Assembly (NCBI GenBank): GCA_018806915.1 | Contig: JAGKQI010000101.1 | Location: forward strand, 868,001 to 932,000 | DNA from: Phytophthora colocasiae | Lineage: Eukaryota > Oomycota > Peronosporomycetes > Peronosporales > Peronosporaceae | Direction of reading: 5' to 3' | DNA: 64,000 nt | Part shown: in pieces, positions 11,827 to 22,913 of the stretch | Numbering within the stretch: the first letter of the stretch is position 1 | Layout of the letters: every line of letters starts with the position of its first letter | The notes under the pieces: model-generated | Seen by the model: only the letters and a program-made list of their open reading frames with translations | What the model was told of the DNA's origin: nothing | Databases searched by the model: none | Translations under genes and position numbers: made by a program

Positions 11827-12611
11827 TAGCCTCTTGCAGCGTTGATGGACTTTCTTCCTTTTTTGATCTTCTTAGCTGTTTCTTCACGTAATCCGTTTTG
11901 GAAGAAGAACCGCTTCTCCAATTCGATGTTCGATAATTCAGTCTGCGATAGCAAATCTTGAAACTTGGAGACGTACTCGTGAATCGTTTCTTTCTGTTTG
12001 AGACGAAACATTCTCTCACGAAGATCATATTCGAAGTCCTTTGGCCGAAAACGCGAACGAAGTTGTCGCTTGAAGAGCGACCACGTAGGATGTACTTGTA
12101 ATCTTTCGCAGTCCGCAATAAACGCACGGTACCAATTCAACACTGACTTGCCTAAGTTACTTGAGATCATCGTTACAAAGTCTGATGAATCTGCTTCCAT
12201 CAACTCGCGTCTGCTTGCATAGTACTGCTCGGTGGCAAAGATCCACAACTCGATATCTTCGCCGTACTTGCCTTCATACATCGGGGGGTCCTTCTTCTTC
12301 TGATCACCCCGAGCCGCCATCAAATACTTGAACCTTGCGTTAGCTTGCTGCATTTGTGCTTGCAGTTGAGCTTGCATCTGGGCTTGGGCGGCTTGCTGCT
12401 GTTGCGATATAAACACTAGCAACTGCTGCATTGACATCGCATCAGGGCCTGAAGCTTGGGTGGTCTGTGCAGCCGGAGCCGCGGTGTCCGCCGGTGCTTC
12501 TGTACTTGGTCGTGACGCATCTGCATCACTCGACGCATTCATTCTGCTTTGCTGCCGAGGACGAGGGTTCGGGGACGGGCGCTCAGCGGCACGGCTTCTT
12601 CTTTGAGCCAT
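11738..12611 (-). pseudogene. Gypsy Gag (capsid) with a frameshift
   Basis: The ATG is at 12611. The N-terminus is Pro/Ser/Ala-rich, followed by a glutamine/alanine-rich helix with repeated QAQMQAQ units. The Retrotrans_gag-type capsid follows (WIFATEQYYASRRE ... NWYRAFI ... FKRQLRSRFRP ... YVSKFQDLLSQ). The first frame ends at 11823; capsid-like sequence (TLQEAIEIASNFEFAHF) continues in another frame to 11738. Gag would assemble cytoplasmic virus-like particles around element RNA. Confidence 0.82.
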
Positions 12612-12684
12612 AACTGCTGGACTTCTCAGCGCGTATTGATAAGGTCTACCGAAACCCCAATGAAGAAGAAGAAAAGAAAAGAAA

Positions 12685-12996
12685 CTACTTCTTTTGTTTC
12701 TTAAGTCTACGCTTCTTGTCGAGATGGATGGAGTGGTCGAAAGTTCCTTCCAGAATAGTCTGCGTCTGGCTTACGCGACGTTTTAGCAGTTCAGTCGTAT
12801 TGTGCAAGACGTTCCTGGCGTCGGAGTCCTTGCAATCTGGAATTTCGTTCCGGATGAGTTGAACGATCTTGAGCTGCTTCTGCGTCGTCAACCACGAGTC
12901 CTGGCGTAGTTTGTCGAGCGTTTCACTGCGGGTCGTCAAGGACTTTGTGTCGTTGATAAACGGTGCTTCGGGTTGGCGAGTCTTTCGCTTATCCAT
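12685..12996 (-). CDS. Small basic ORF upstream of gag in the gypsy element
   Basis: This 103-codon open frame lies in the leader between the 5' LTR and gag, 73 bp before the gag ATG. It begins MDKRKTRQPEAPF, is mostly helical and charged, and ends in a strongly basic KKRRLKKQKK tail that could bind RNA or act as a nuclear signal. I recognise no domain. It is intact although pol is broken. It may be an extra element gene, a leader ORF that tunes gag translation, or chance. Confidence 0.4.
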   Translation of the reverse strand: MDKRKTRQPEAPFINDTKSLTTRSETLDKLRQDSWLTTQKQLKIVQLIRNEIPDCKDSDARNVLHNTTELLKRRVSQTQTILEGTFDHSIHLDKKRRLKKQKK

Positions 12997-13250
12997 GCAA
13001 GAATGCCGGCTAAAACAAGTTCAGTAGTAACGAGTGTAGATCAAGCGAAACCAAGTGTGAACTATTCAGAAGTTATTCTCCGCGGTAACCAAGGGGGGAT
13101 TAGCCGAAGCGTTATACCCTTTAACCCAAGGAATGGAGTTCCGAATGTGCTGAACACACCTAGTACGCAACCACACCAACGAACCACCGAACGTTAACCC
13201 CCCAACACTCAAGGTTGTTAATTGCAACATCGCTTTTTGAACTTTTTCGT

Positions 13251-13276
13251 AACATGTTGTTAAAAACAACATGTTA
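13251..13276. repeat. Subterminal palindrome, left side of the MITE
   Basis: The arms AACATGTTGT and ACAACATGTT face each other across a short A/T centre. The palindrome lies about 55 bp inside the left terminus. Confidence 0.8.
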
Positions 13277-14172
13277 AGGACTGCGCATTTCGTGCAGTCT
13301 CTGCCAGTTTGCACGCGGGTAGGTCAAAAAGTTGCAAAAACGGCTGGCCATGTACTGTCGTTGCAGTTGGTCTTCACGTCTCTTTTCGTATGAAGTTGAT
13401 TGCTCGAAGACGATGACGGGCTGAATGCCAGTCATTTTGAATTAGTTGAGAACAGAAAACTCGCAAAAGTGATTAACTGATTATTCCTGGTTGCTACTAC
13501 TTGGCTTGGCTATTGAATTCTGCCGGTTTGATTGTGAATGTGAATTGTTTGAGTGGGATATTGAATTTTCGAATGCAAATTAATTCTTATCATCTAGAAA
13601 GGAAGTCCCCGGAGAGACTCGAACCTACGCCAAGTGCATAGCTTTGTGGTGCTTTGAAAAGAACACTTGGAGAGGAGATGGTTGGTCTCCCGACGGGAGT
13701 CTGAAGCTTTCAAGTCGCGACTTAAGCCCCGAACAGCGGAGACTAGTCACGGAGCATCGCCGAACAAGCGGCAGCGGAGATGGGGCGAAAGAGGGGGACG
13801 TCAAGGAAGAAGATGCTGAGGAAGCGGATGAAGACGCGGCGGAGTAGGCTCTTTTTGTAGTGTGGCGCCTGCTTTTATAGCGTAATGAGAATAAGCGTAA
13901 TGCAGCTATTGCGTGTCAACTGCAGTTCCGAACATAGTTTTGCGGCACGTCTATCTTCTGTGCGGCGATCTTCCACAGACAATACAGTTCCGATAAAAAG
14001 GGCATTTTAGATGAAGTCAATAACAACATGTTTGCTGGCAGGTCTAAAGCGTCGACGTCTTTTACAACATGTTCGACATAATCGTGCGATAGACTTGTCT
14101 GTACACGGCCAACCAAATCTTTGTCCAGACGAACTTAAGGTGATCATACAAATATCAAGTATAGCCTGGCAT

Positions 14173-14197
14173 TAACATGTTGTTTTTAACAACATGC
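14173..14197. repeat. Subterminal palindrome, right side of the MITE
   Basis: The arms are AACATGTTGT and ACAACATG around TTTTA. The palindrome lies about 45 bp inside the right terminus. Confidence 0.78.
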
Positions 14198-14319
14198 TCA
14201 CACCTTTACACGAGGCCAAAAATGGCGTGAGTGTTGGGGGGTTAAAGCTCGTGCTTAGAGGCAATACCAGTCTTCGACTCTTGAACTTGAATCGAAGCTT
14301 GACACGTCAAGTGCTACTA

Positions 14320-14913
14320 TGTGACGTTTTCAGGCCAGCCAAACGGAGGAAGCAGTCGTTGGCGGCCTTGACAAAGAGTTGAGGTCGGAGGCGGTGGCGA
14401 GTCGGAGGCGGAGTCGAGTGGGCAGCGGTGGCGCTGCAGTCGTGGTCTTGCTGGAGGAGTTGACTTGAACAGAAGAATGAAAATTGAGAAGTGATTGATT
14501 GAGTTAGTTTTGTTGGTGCTAGCTAGTAGTTGCCTCGCAACCAACGATCCTTGGTGACTAGACACGCACCCAAGTATCCAGGTCCTATCCTAAAAACTAT
14601 CTTTCTCAAATCCTGCTGTTATCTTTTTCTGCCAATGAAATCCTGCGAAGCCTCGGCGTGGCTGAGCCAGAATTTTCCCATAGCGTCCCATAATCAAAAT
14701 ATCCGGATGGTAACTGGAATGTTGCCAATCCTGAGGATTTACATCCAATGAAAAGACGTATAAGAACTGTTGAAGTGGCAACTGCAACCACATATAGCCA
14801 ATAGACTCGTAGACATATGAAAATGTGAAAATTCAAGATTACGCTGAGCCAGGATAATCCGGCCAGCTGATCTCAAACTTTTGGCGTAGTGGCTGTTGAA
14901 CCACTACGTCATA
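14320..14913 (-). repeat. 5' LTR of the 7.5-kb gypsy element
   Basis: It begins TGTGACG and ends CGTCATA, with one change from the CGTCACA of the other LTR. Transcription of the element would start within this copy and run leftward. I could not identify a convincing tRNA primer site directly next to it. Confidence 0.9.
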
Positions 14914-14979
14914 TGTGTCCCATCAGTATGAGATTGTAGAGGGAACGGTGAGGTTGCTCAGACGAGCCTAACCTCAACA
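14914..14979 (-). repeat. Copia-type LTR, second part (interrupted)
   Basis: This resumes the LTR broken at 7377 and ends CAACA at 14979, the inverse of the TGTTG start seen at 42667. Confidence 0.72.
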
Positions 14980-15226
14980 GCCTCCCTGGCTCGTCATCAG
15001 ATCTTATTCGCACTGTTTTTGGAAGGTTGCGGTACCGACTACTCAGCCGCCAAGATGTCAAGGAGGCGAGATTGCGATTTGCAAAGTCATCGCTTGTATT
15101 GTACTGCAGACTCCCGACATCTTTCATTCTCCTTCTTCGCACGTCCCGCCCCATTCAGTCTCCTGCAGGTCCGACCCCGTGTAAACTGGGCCAGAGCTCT
15201 GTAATAACACGCCAGCTCCAGACAGG

Positions 15227-15659
15227 ATGTCGCGGTCAGCCTTGGTGGTGCCTGTGGCGTTTGGAGGCGTCGTCCAGTCGCTAGGGAAGCAAGTGCCGGA
15301 TTTGCACGACATCGTTCGGCCTGCGCAACTTCCATCGGCAGCGTCACCAGCAGTTATCATGGTGGCGGTGCCTCGCTCGCCTCAGCGTGAAGGGCCTCAG
15401 TTACATCAGCAGATATTGCACCCTAGACGGAGTGCTCGCCCACGAAAATTAACCAAGATCAATGTACCAGCATATTCAGAACGCCCAAATCGACCTTCAA
15501 ATCGCAGGAAATTCCGTAAAGTCACGCAAGCAGTGCCAACCTGGGGTGTTGCGTATATCAAAGATCGTGTGACTACAGCCTCATCAGGACAGGTTCTCTA
15601 TAGAGTGTTATGGCGAAAGAAGTATGGTCGACACACAAGGACATGGGAACCACGTGAGA
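15227..15659 (+). pseudogene. Chromodomain gene, 5' part, split by a gypsy insertion
   Basis: An ATG at 15227 opens a frame with a basic middle (PRRSARPRKLTK) and, at its end, a chromodomain-like segment (VAYIKDRVTT ... LYRVLWRKKYGRHTRTWEPREM). The aromatic and acidic positions fit a methyl-lysine reader. The codon GAG at 15656 is followed by the 5' LTR of the 16.8-kb gypsy element; the same frame continues at 32488. The gene could be a host chromatin factor or a domesticated retroelement piece. It is disrupted here, and transcripts would end in the LTR. Confidence 0.65.
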
Positions 15660-17264
15660 TGTGAAGCTGTGGATTCAAATTTTCTATCTGGACACCGCCT
15701 CCCAGAGCCACCCAATATGTCGAGAGGTGATTGGCTGAGGCATCGAGTACCTGGGACTGAGCTGTGGAACACATTTTCACCTTATTGCTTTAGGACTTCC
15801 GGAATCCGGACTTCCAGAATCCGGATGCCCGACCACGATCGGAGTCCACTATTCAGGAATCAAGTCCACCATGTGGTGCCCAAGTGAATTCCTGGTGCGT
15901 ACTTCCGGAATCCAGATCCAGATTTCGGGAATCTGGATGCCATTCCAGTCAGGGCTAAGGGCTCAAGAATCCAGTCGCCCATACACAGACCAAGTGTATT
16001 CCGGATACATGCTTCCAGTGCTGAACTGAGGACTTCCGGATTCCAAGGATCGGGAATCCAGATGACCAAAGGCGTCCGGACCCTGCCTGATTTGTACCCA
16101 GTATGGACATTGAGGTTCGGAGTATACTCAAGCCAAGTCAAGACCGACCGACCAAGACGACCGACCAGGATGTGTTCGGCACCAGCCGGAATTCTTCGGG
16201 GTTCCGCGCCAGAGACACGCGCCTCCTGATGAATGTGCGCTTCCTATAGTGAAAACAAGATGTTAGCAGAATCTTTAGCAGAAGACTTGTATATAAATAA
16301 CAGAGAGTTCAATTTGCCACCAAGGGCGCAAGTGGTCTTCTGGAAGGTTTTCCTGGAAGATACTGCAAAGCACTGCGGACCAGCCTCTTGTCAGAGGGCT
16401 TCGAGTTAGCTGAGCCAGCGTACGGCCGCGTCGACTGCGTACATCGCTGCGGGACTCTCCACCAAAGGTTCGAGACCAAGTTGGGTAAGTGATCCGGCGG
16501 CGCATCCGGAAGGGATCTTCCTATTTCATATTCCAGTTGGAATCCGGATTCCGGATTCACATTTCATATTATAACTGCGTTTTGGGAGGTTGTTAGTAGT
16601 TGGCCCCTTGGAACTGTATTGAATTAACTACTGTGTGATTGGACGTTTGCATCTGGATTCCTAGTCTAGATTGCATTTGGATTTTGGATATTTGGATATA
16701 CAGGCATCTGGATATCCTGATCTTGGAATATTGTCTTCCGGAAACCAAGTGGTTATCCGGAAGTGGTGCGCTTGTTAGGGTCCCGGAACTGAGTCAGTGT
16801 TCCGGAAGTAGACCCCGTCGACTGGCATTGGGAGTGCCCACCGCTCGAGGGCCACAAAGAATAAGAGCGGCTGCGTGTTTTGCATATTAACTCTCTGTAT
16901 TGTATTGGTTAACTGTTGGAAGAGGACTCTGCTAATAGTCTTTTGCCTTCCAGAAAACCAACTGCATTTGGAAGTACTTTTGGTACTTTGGATCTTTGGA
17001 TCTGATCACACCTGAAAGTAACTCACCTGGTGATACCCTTCGGATACTCGAAGACAAACGACACCAAGGAGGATAACCACAAGGTCACACGCCAACTCCG
17101 CCTTCCGGATACCCATTTGGATCCCGGAAGGTAGAGACTGACCCCAGTTCTCAAGTGTCATCTGGAAGTTTCCTTCCAGAATCGGACTGGCCACCAGCTA
17201 TACGTTCTGGGCGACCGGGTTTTTCTTTCAGAAAGTCCGGAAAGTGTTCACCCACCTCGTCACA
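15660..17264 (+). repeat. 5' LTR of the 16.8-kb gypsy element
   Basis: It is 1,605 bp, starting TGTGAAGCTGTGG and ending CTCGTCACA. It is packed with TTCCGGAA, ATCCGGAT and related octamers. It has no credible ORF. Confidence 0.93.
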
Positions 17265-17266
17265 GC

Positions 17267-17288
17267 TGGTGCGCGTGCCCGGATTCGA
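17267..17288 (+). promoter_or_regulatory. Primer binding site (tRNA 3'-end complement)
   Basis: The sequence TGGTGCGCGTGCCCGGATTC starts 2 bp after the LTR. Its complement reads as a tRNA 3' end: a TTCGAAT loop, T-stem CCGGG, acceptor strand CACGCGC, then ACCA. The tRNA species is not identified. Confidence 0.75.
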
Positions 17289-17349
17289 TACCGAAAGGGT
17301 TTTACCGAGTTATTTTTATATATTTTTTGATTGGTTTCAGGGGTTCTGA

Positions 17350-18468
17350 GTGCTAACTAACTTTCTGATCGTAGTTGTGATGATTGGAAGTGAAAGCGCA
17401 CGCAGAGGAGGAGACGCGGATTCTGGAAGCGGAATGGCATCCACATCGTCGCGTCGGTTGAAGGGGCAGCAGCCTGAAGAGCATGAGGATTTGGATACTA
17501 TCATGAAGAAAGCTCGTCAGGCCAACGCTGCGAAGCGAAGGGCTGCCCAAGAGGCGAAGGAGTCGTCGGATCATCTGGAAGAAGAATCTGAATCCTCCGT
17601 TCAGGAAGCGCACCACGCAAGTCTGGATGGAAGTGATTCGGAAGAGATTTCGGAAGGAGACAACGACCCTGAGCAGGAGGAATCTGGATCCATGTCGGAT
17701 CTGGATGCAGAAGAGTCCGGATCGGAAGGTGATCCGGATGTGGTAGCCGAGAACGAGTCCGGTCTGGAGGAGTTCACGGCTGGTGAGGAGTCTGAGGTCG
17801 TCGGAAGTGATGCTGAAGATTCTGGAAGAGAAGCGTCGAGAGATGATGCTGTCGAGATCGAAGACCCTACGGAGGATAGAATTCAGGACTCTCCTCCGGA
17901 AGGTGCGAATCCAGATGCCGAACCTGATGTTCGAGAAGAGTCGCCACGAGTCAAGCAGGAAGCTCGCCCGTTGTCGCCGGTTCAGGAAGAAACTGTGCTT
18001 GAGGATACCAACATGTCTTCGCCAGTGATTCCGGAAATCCGGATGCCAACATTGTATCCTGATGAGCCGCCGTTCTCGGCGCCCCCAGAAGCGCCTCGTC
18101 AAGAAGCTGCCAGGTTTGGTTTTCCGGATTCCAGAATGGAAGAATCTCCGGAAGCACCGCCGGGGACGCCGGAAGTCCAGATGAGCGGAATCCAGATGAA
18201 GGCATATGTGGCTGAACAAGTGAGGCGTTGGGAACGTGACAACTCCGAAAGGAGCTTTGCACCTGATGTCGGATATGATTGGCCGCCACTATACCTGAAT
18301 CCTGAAGGTTTCATTCAGGCTGCCTTGATGACTTCGGAACACCTGAACCGCCGGATGTTGATGCCGGCTCAGACGGACGCCTGGATTTCAGAACTCCAGA
18401 TTCAACGTCGGTCATTTGGAAGGGCACAAGATCTTCAGGGTGCCATGATCCCGCCGGAGGAGTTTTAG
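17350..18468 (+). pseudogene. Gag N-terminal acidic region of the large gypsy element
   Basis: The first ATG is at 17380. Up to residue ~200 the product is very acidic and Ser/Glu-rich; a Pro-rich part (EAPRQEA ... EAPPGTPEV) follows, and then a folded-looking end (YVAEQVRRWERDNSERSFAPDV ... LNRRMLMPAQTDAWISELQIQRR). A single TAG at 18466-18468 ends it, but the same frame goes on to 19914. I recognise no domain. It is probably a long N-terminal extension of Gag. Confidence 0.7.
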
Positions 18469-18498
18469 CCTCGTGAATGCATCGCAGTCCTGCAGACA

Positions 18499-19914
18499 AT
18501 GCTTTTCGAAGCGGGATTTGGATTTGTGAATTTGGTGCCTGGATGGTTCCGGACGCGAGTTTTCAAAGTGCATCCGGATCTGGTTCGGCAAGTTGTTGAA
18601 ATGTTGCAGCTATTATTGGTCGTGGAGATAATCGAATGGAGACAACTAGTGACGCGAGCTCAGGAGTACGCCCAGATCCTGATGGCAACTGGAAGGGAAC
18701 GACTTTGTCAAGTACATCCGGAAGCCCAATTTCAGGGTGAAGGTGTATTCATGTCGGATTACGAGGTATCTCTGCTGGGACGAGACTTCACTAGACAACT
18801 GAAGGCATCTGGATTCCGGAAGGTTCGGAGTCCTCGCGGACCCACCTATCAGGAAATCCGGCCGAAGCGAGTGCAACGTGTGATGCCTCGGCCACCGCCG
18901 TCGTCAATCCCGTCGTCGTCGCCCTCATCCCTGCAGTCTGTGCCATCTTCGCTAGTCCGGAATCTGGAAGCGGATCTGGAATCCGGAAGTCACATGTCTT
19001 CGTACCATAGTCTTTCTGATAGGACGAATTCGGCACGTACCTCAAGTATGTTCGAGACTTCCGGAGGATCAAGTGAGTCAATGGCGAGTGCGACTTCCGG
19101 AACTCGGACTTCCAGAGAGAGCACCTCGGATTCTTCTGGATTCGGGATGAGCAGAAGTGCAGGAACGCATATGCCATTCTCCGCCTTCAGGCCGATGGCG
19201 ATGACCGCACGGGGATCTGGAAGTGCTACGCCGATGGATTCTGGAATCGCTTTCCAGATTTCCCACAGGAATCCGGATGCCGAAGATCAAGACGTCCCGC
19301 AGGGATCAGACTTGAATCGCGAGAAGCCCAGGAAGAAGCGTACAAAGTCATCTTCAAGGAGGCGAGAAATGCTTCAGGAATCCCAGGCTGTAGACGCATC
19401 CCGATCACGAGGCATTCAGAAGTCTGGGAGTTGGGGTCGTGAAGTTCCAGAAACTTCAGCAAGGTCTGAGCGCTCTTCGAAGTCCGCCAGTTCTGGATCC
19501 ACGCAAGTTGCCCTGAACACCATGTTCCAACTTCAGAAGGTCATGGCCAGGATGGAAGATCAGCAAGGGTCTGCGCTGGAGAGGATGTCAGGCGATCTGG
19601 ATGCGAAGCTTGAACGCCTTCTGGATTCCAAGTTTCAAAGACTCTTCCAGAAGAAGGAAGCGATCCCAGATCTGGTCTCTGACGAGGATTCACGCTTGAC
19701 AGTCAAGAATCTGGAGGTTCGGTCATCCGGACACCAATCTCACAAGCGGCACCCGGAAGCAGTTCGAGGTTCCGCCGCCAAGTCGAGCTCCTCCAAGGAC
19801 GCGAAGGTGAAGGAGCTTCAGCAAGAACTCGAAGCCTCGGAGTCTGCGCGGAAGAAGGAAGGAGAAGCAGCGAGGGCTGTCCAGAAGTTTTGGCCACCCA
19901 AGTTCGCGACCTGA
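18499..19914 (+). pseudogene. Gag extension, Ser/Arg-rich with coiled coil
   Basis: This is in the same frame as 17350-18468 beyond its TAG. It opens with a helical part (FKVHPDLVRQVVEMLQLLLVVEIIEWRQLV), then a long low-complexity Ser/Arg/Gly region, a basic patch (KPRKKRTKSSSRRRE) and a C-terminal coiled coil (KVKELQQELEASESARKKEGEAA). The coiled coil continues in a different frame at 19890, so a frameshift lies near 19885. Confidence 0.65.
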
Positions 19915-20465
19915 AATCGGTGGTTGCCAAGGCCGCTGTCGCAGCTGAGACAGATGGGCGTAATCATGATTCTCAGGAATCAGGTGCGTCCCATCATCCG
20001 ACTCTGTACCCAGTATCCAGTAACGCATCCCGAGGTGCATCCCATCTGAGTTCTCGTAAAACAGATGTTGGGAATCCAGATGAAGCCTTTGCCGCACAGC
20101 TTGAGGCAGCTCTCCAACTGGTCACTCGTGAATCCAAGACCCCTAGGGCTCAAGTGGCCAAGTCCTCGACACCCCAGGCGCTCGTGGTGAAGAAGGAATC
20201 GACATCCAGAAGGAGAGAGGCGTCTGGAAGTGAGAGCCGGGGTATCCGGAAGCGTTCAGGTGAGGATGGCTCGAAGAAGCGTTCGTCCAAGGAGTCTGGA
20301 TCGTCGAAGCGGGGTTCAACGTCCAAGCGTGAGAAGGGTGGAATTTCCAGAAAGAAATCCCCTTCAGGATATCCAAGTTCTTCGGATCCAAGTTCTGAAT
20401 CGAGTAGTTCTTCGATTCCGGAAGTTCGGATAGCAGTTCGTTCGAAGACAAGACTCCTGCGGTGA
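19890..20465 (+). pseudogene. Gag linker, Ser/Lys-rich
   Basis: The segment begins in the coiled coil (VRDLKSVVAKAAVAAE) and passes into a highly charged Ser/Lys/Arg stretch (SKKRSSKESGSSKRGS). The frame meets a stop at 20463-20465. Capsid sequence picks up in the next frame (SSSFEDKTPAVMTTKSGG), placing a frameshift near 20425. Confidence 0.6.
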
Positions 20466-21679
20466 TGACGACCAAGTCCGGAGGGACGATGACATACATG
20501 TTCAAGCCATTCGTGAATGCAAGCACTTTGGAAGACTTCGATGAGAAGGCGGCGCTTGCCACTCGGATGCGCTGGCTGGAACGCTTCCAGAGTATGTCCG
20601 TTCAGGGTGGCTGGGCCGATAACGTGAAAATCTACGAGATGAAGCTCAAGTTGTCTCCGGCCGTCCGGAACTGGAGAGCGAATCTGGATCCGAAGGTCCG
20701 TCGCAACTGGAAAAGATTCCTGAAGGCTTTCAAGGAGCGCTACTGTAAGGCGAGGACTTCGGATGCGGAAAGGTACTACACGATGGTTCAGAAGAAGCAT
20801 GAGACGCCTTTGGATTTCTATTACCGCCTGAACAAGGTGGCTGATAGAGCCGGTATCCGGATCGACGGATCGACCAAGCTCCGTGAGCAGCATCTGAAAG
20901 CCTTCACCAAGAAGCTTCTGGATTCCAGACTCCGGACTACCCTCCAAGGTCAACGTCTTCGGAGTTTGGAAGATGTCGAGTACGTCCTGAAGCAACATGA
21001 AGAACTGAATTTGGAAGACGACTACGACACTCCACCTCCGAAGCGGGATTTCCGGGCGGATAACGTACCTCGTGATAAGTTTCGCCCAAAGCGTTCCGGA
21101 TCCGGAAGAGCATACACTGCTCAGAGTGACGCTGACTCTGAAGATCCTGACCGACACGTCCGTTTTCAGGATGAGGAAGACAAGATGACTCTGGAAGCCT
21201 CGAAAGCATCTGCGTCTACGAAGCCTGGCGATCCAGATTCCGGATTCCCGACCATGGATGATCTCTCAGATACCGTCTTCAAGATTCTTCAAGAGGGAGG
21301 CTGGAGGCCCCGATCCCCTTCAGGACGCCAAGGTGACCAACAATCTTCGGAGCATCAAGACTCCAGACGCCAAGGTTTCCGGAATCCGAATTACAGTGCA
21401 AGGTACTGTGAGAACCGCCGCAATTTCGGACATGTCAAGGAGGGTTGTTGGGCAGATATCGAGTGTGAACGCTGTCATCGGAAGGGCCATCCTGTGCGAT
21501 TCTGTCGGATGCGTCAGTGTGATTTCTGCAACAAGTATCACGATGGGCATTGTGAGGAGCTGGAGGCCCTTCGGGATCTCAAGAGTCTCGTTCAACAAGG
21601 AGCTTTGGATATACCGACTGCTATCCGGAAGAAACTTCTGGATGGAGATGCAGATTCTGGGGAACAACCGTTAAACTAG
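20462..21679 (+). pseudogene. Gag capsid and zinc knuckles of the large gypsy element
   Basis: The capsid domain of the Retrotrans_gag type spans about residues 30-180 (KIYEMKLKLSPAVRNWRANL ... FLKAFKERYC ... LDFYYRLNKVADRAG). Towards the C-terminus are Cys/His clusters: CENRRNFGHVKEGC, CERCHRKGHPVRFC and CDFCNKYHDGHC. The first and second fit CX2-4CX4HX4C-like knuckles that package RNA. The frame ends at TAG 21677-21679; protease follows in the same frame after the stop, so it may be a read-through junction or a lesion. Confidence 0.85.
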
Positions 21680-21691
21680 GAAGCCCGCTGG

Positions 21692-22913
21692 ATGGGGATC
21701 CAGAACGCGCCGGGCTCAAAAAAAAAACCAGAATTGTGTGTCTTAGCGTACGTTGGTCCAGAGTTGAAACGACAAGCTAACCATCAATGCATGACTGTGA
21801 CTCAAGATGTCGACTTTCTCCTTCCAGATTCTAAACTTCCGGATGACAATGATTTCGGAAGGTCGGATGATTGGAATCCTGACAATCGGGATGACACTCC
21901 AATAGAATTCAGATTGAAGCCTGGTGAAAGTTACGGATGGTGGGAAGAACACCGTTCGGAGACGTCGAAGAGAGTTGCGATGGTGCATGGTGCAGTGAGC
22001 AATGTCAGGACAGACATCCTTCTGGATTCCGGAGCTTCCGTGAGCATGCTGAGTTTGGATTTTGCGCGTAGACTCAAACTCAAGCTGGATTTTGGAAAAC
22101 AGCTTCGGGTATCCGGATTGGGAGGCGTCCCGACGATCATCACTGCCCGAAACCCTGGGTTTGAATGTGGTTTACATTCTGGAACTTTGGGTGGCGAATA
22201 TTGGTGAAGGTGTTGACGTGTTGCTTGGAATGGATTTTATGTATTCTGCTGGAGTGCGGTTGTGCATTCGTGAAGGACTGGTCCAACTTCCTGATGAAGA
22301 AAACGTTATGCTTTCCGGAAGAACTTTCGACCAGCAGAAGAAGGGATTACGTTTGGAAGTCCGGAGTCCGGAAACCCTGATACTTGGACCAGGTGAACAA
22401 GCTGTCGTCCGGATTAATTACGGGCAGAGCAATCCGCAACGTGAAGTGGTCTGGGCTGGCAGAGGTGATCGCTGGGTGACGCAGCTGATATATGGGGCGA
22501 AGTCCTGGGCGGTCGCTGTGAAGGTGGTAAATATTTCGGATAAGGATGTTTGGATCGACACAAACACCCCGGTCGCCCAGATTGTGGAATACGGATGCTA
22601 TCCATTTGGAAGGTTCGTCAGACCTGGACTCCGGAGGTATCGTGAATGGGAAGTCCTGATCTACGAGAACACCAATTCTCATCAGGAAGTATTACGTCAA
22701 CGGAGATACCTTCAGGCGATCCAAGCTTCCCAACCCCCAAGTGTCCAGAAGCCGGAATATCCCTGGCCCAAGAAACTTTTGATGAGACCTCCCAGGGTGG
22801 TTCTGAAGTCCGCATGGTTCGACTACAAGATCCCCCGAAGGATATTCAGAAAGGTGAAAGGCCGCTTCCAGATGCCGCCGTTTCGGAATTCCAGAATCCT
22901 GATAGCATATTGA
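21692..22913 (+). pseudogene. Aspartyl protease region of pol, frameshifted
   Basis: The active-site strand is ILLDSGASVSMLSLDFARRL (DSG) near 22020. The second signature, VLLGMDFMYSAGVRL near 22220, is in another frame, so an indel lies near 22130-22165 inside the protease. A linker then runs to about 22900 and joins the next frame somewhere between 22690 and 22890. The protease would cut the polyprotein in particles; this copy encodes only halves. Confidence 0.8.

Larger units (their letters stand above)
13198..14241. mobile_element. TTAA-flanked piggyBac-type MITE
   Basis: A 1,044-bp insert is flanked by TTAA (13194-13197 and 14242-14245), the piggyBac target duplication. The ends are inverse copies, CCCCCCAACACTCA at the left. 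Its two ends match the two ends of the 4.2-kb element at 34468-38671, including the subterminal palindromes and a GCACGCGGGTAGGTCA block, so it is a deletion derivative. Near 13795-13847 on the plus strand it keeps an acidic reading frame ending ADEDAAE, like the transposase C-terminus of the long element. It sits in the 5' leader of the gypsy element. Confidence 0.88.
7378..14913 (-). mobile_element. Ty3/gypsy (chromoviral) LTR retrotransposon, decayed
   Basis: Two 594-bp LTRs bound a minus-strand element with small ORF, gag, protease, reverse transcriptase, RNase H, integrase and chromodomain in the usual gypsy order. The outer flanks (copia LTR at 7377 and 14914) rejoin to the uninterrupted repeat seen near 42861, confirming insertion. 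I found five differences between the LTRs. The pol frame is broken by several frameshifts and a stop, and a TTAA-type MITE sits in the 5' leader. It is therefore not autonomous now. Confidence 0.92.

Noticed and set aside
13615..13670. tRNA-like B box (GGTTCGAGTCTCTCC on the minus strand) inside the 1.0-kb MITE
   Set aside because: The T-stem does not pair and no D arm or anticodon arm is found at the right distance. It may be a remote tRNA-SINE remnant, but this is not supported.
17353..21157. Long antisense frames opposite gag (288 and 335 codons)
   Set aside because: They lie opposite better-supported Gag sequence, show no domain, and stay open largely because the TCYRGA motif and codon pattern avoid stops on the other strand.
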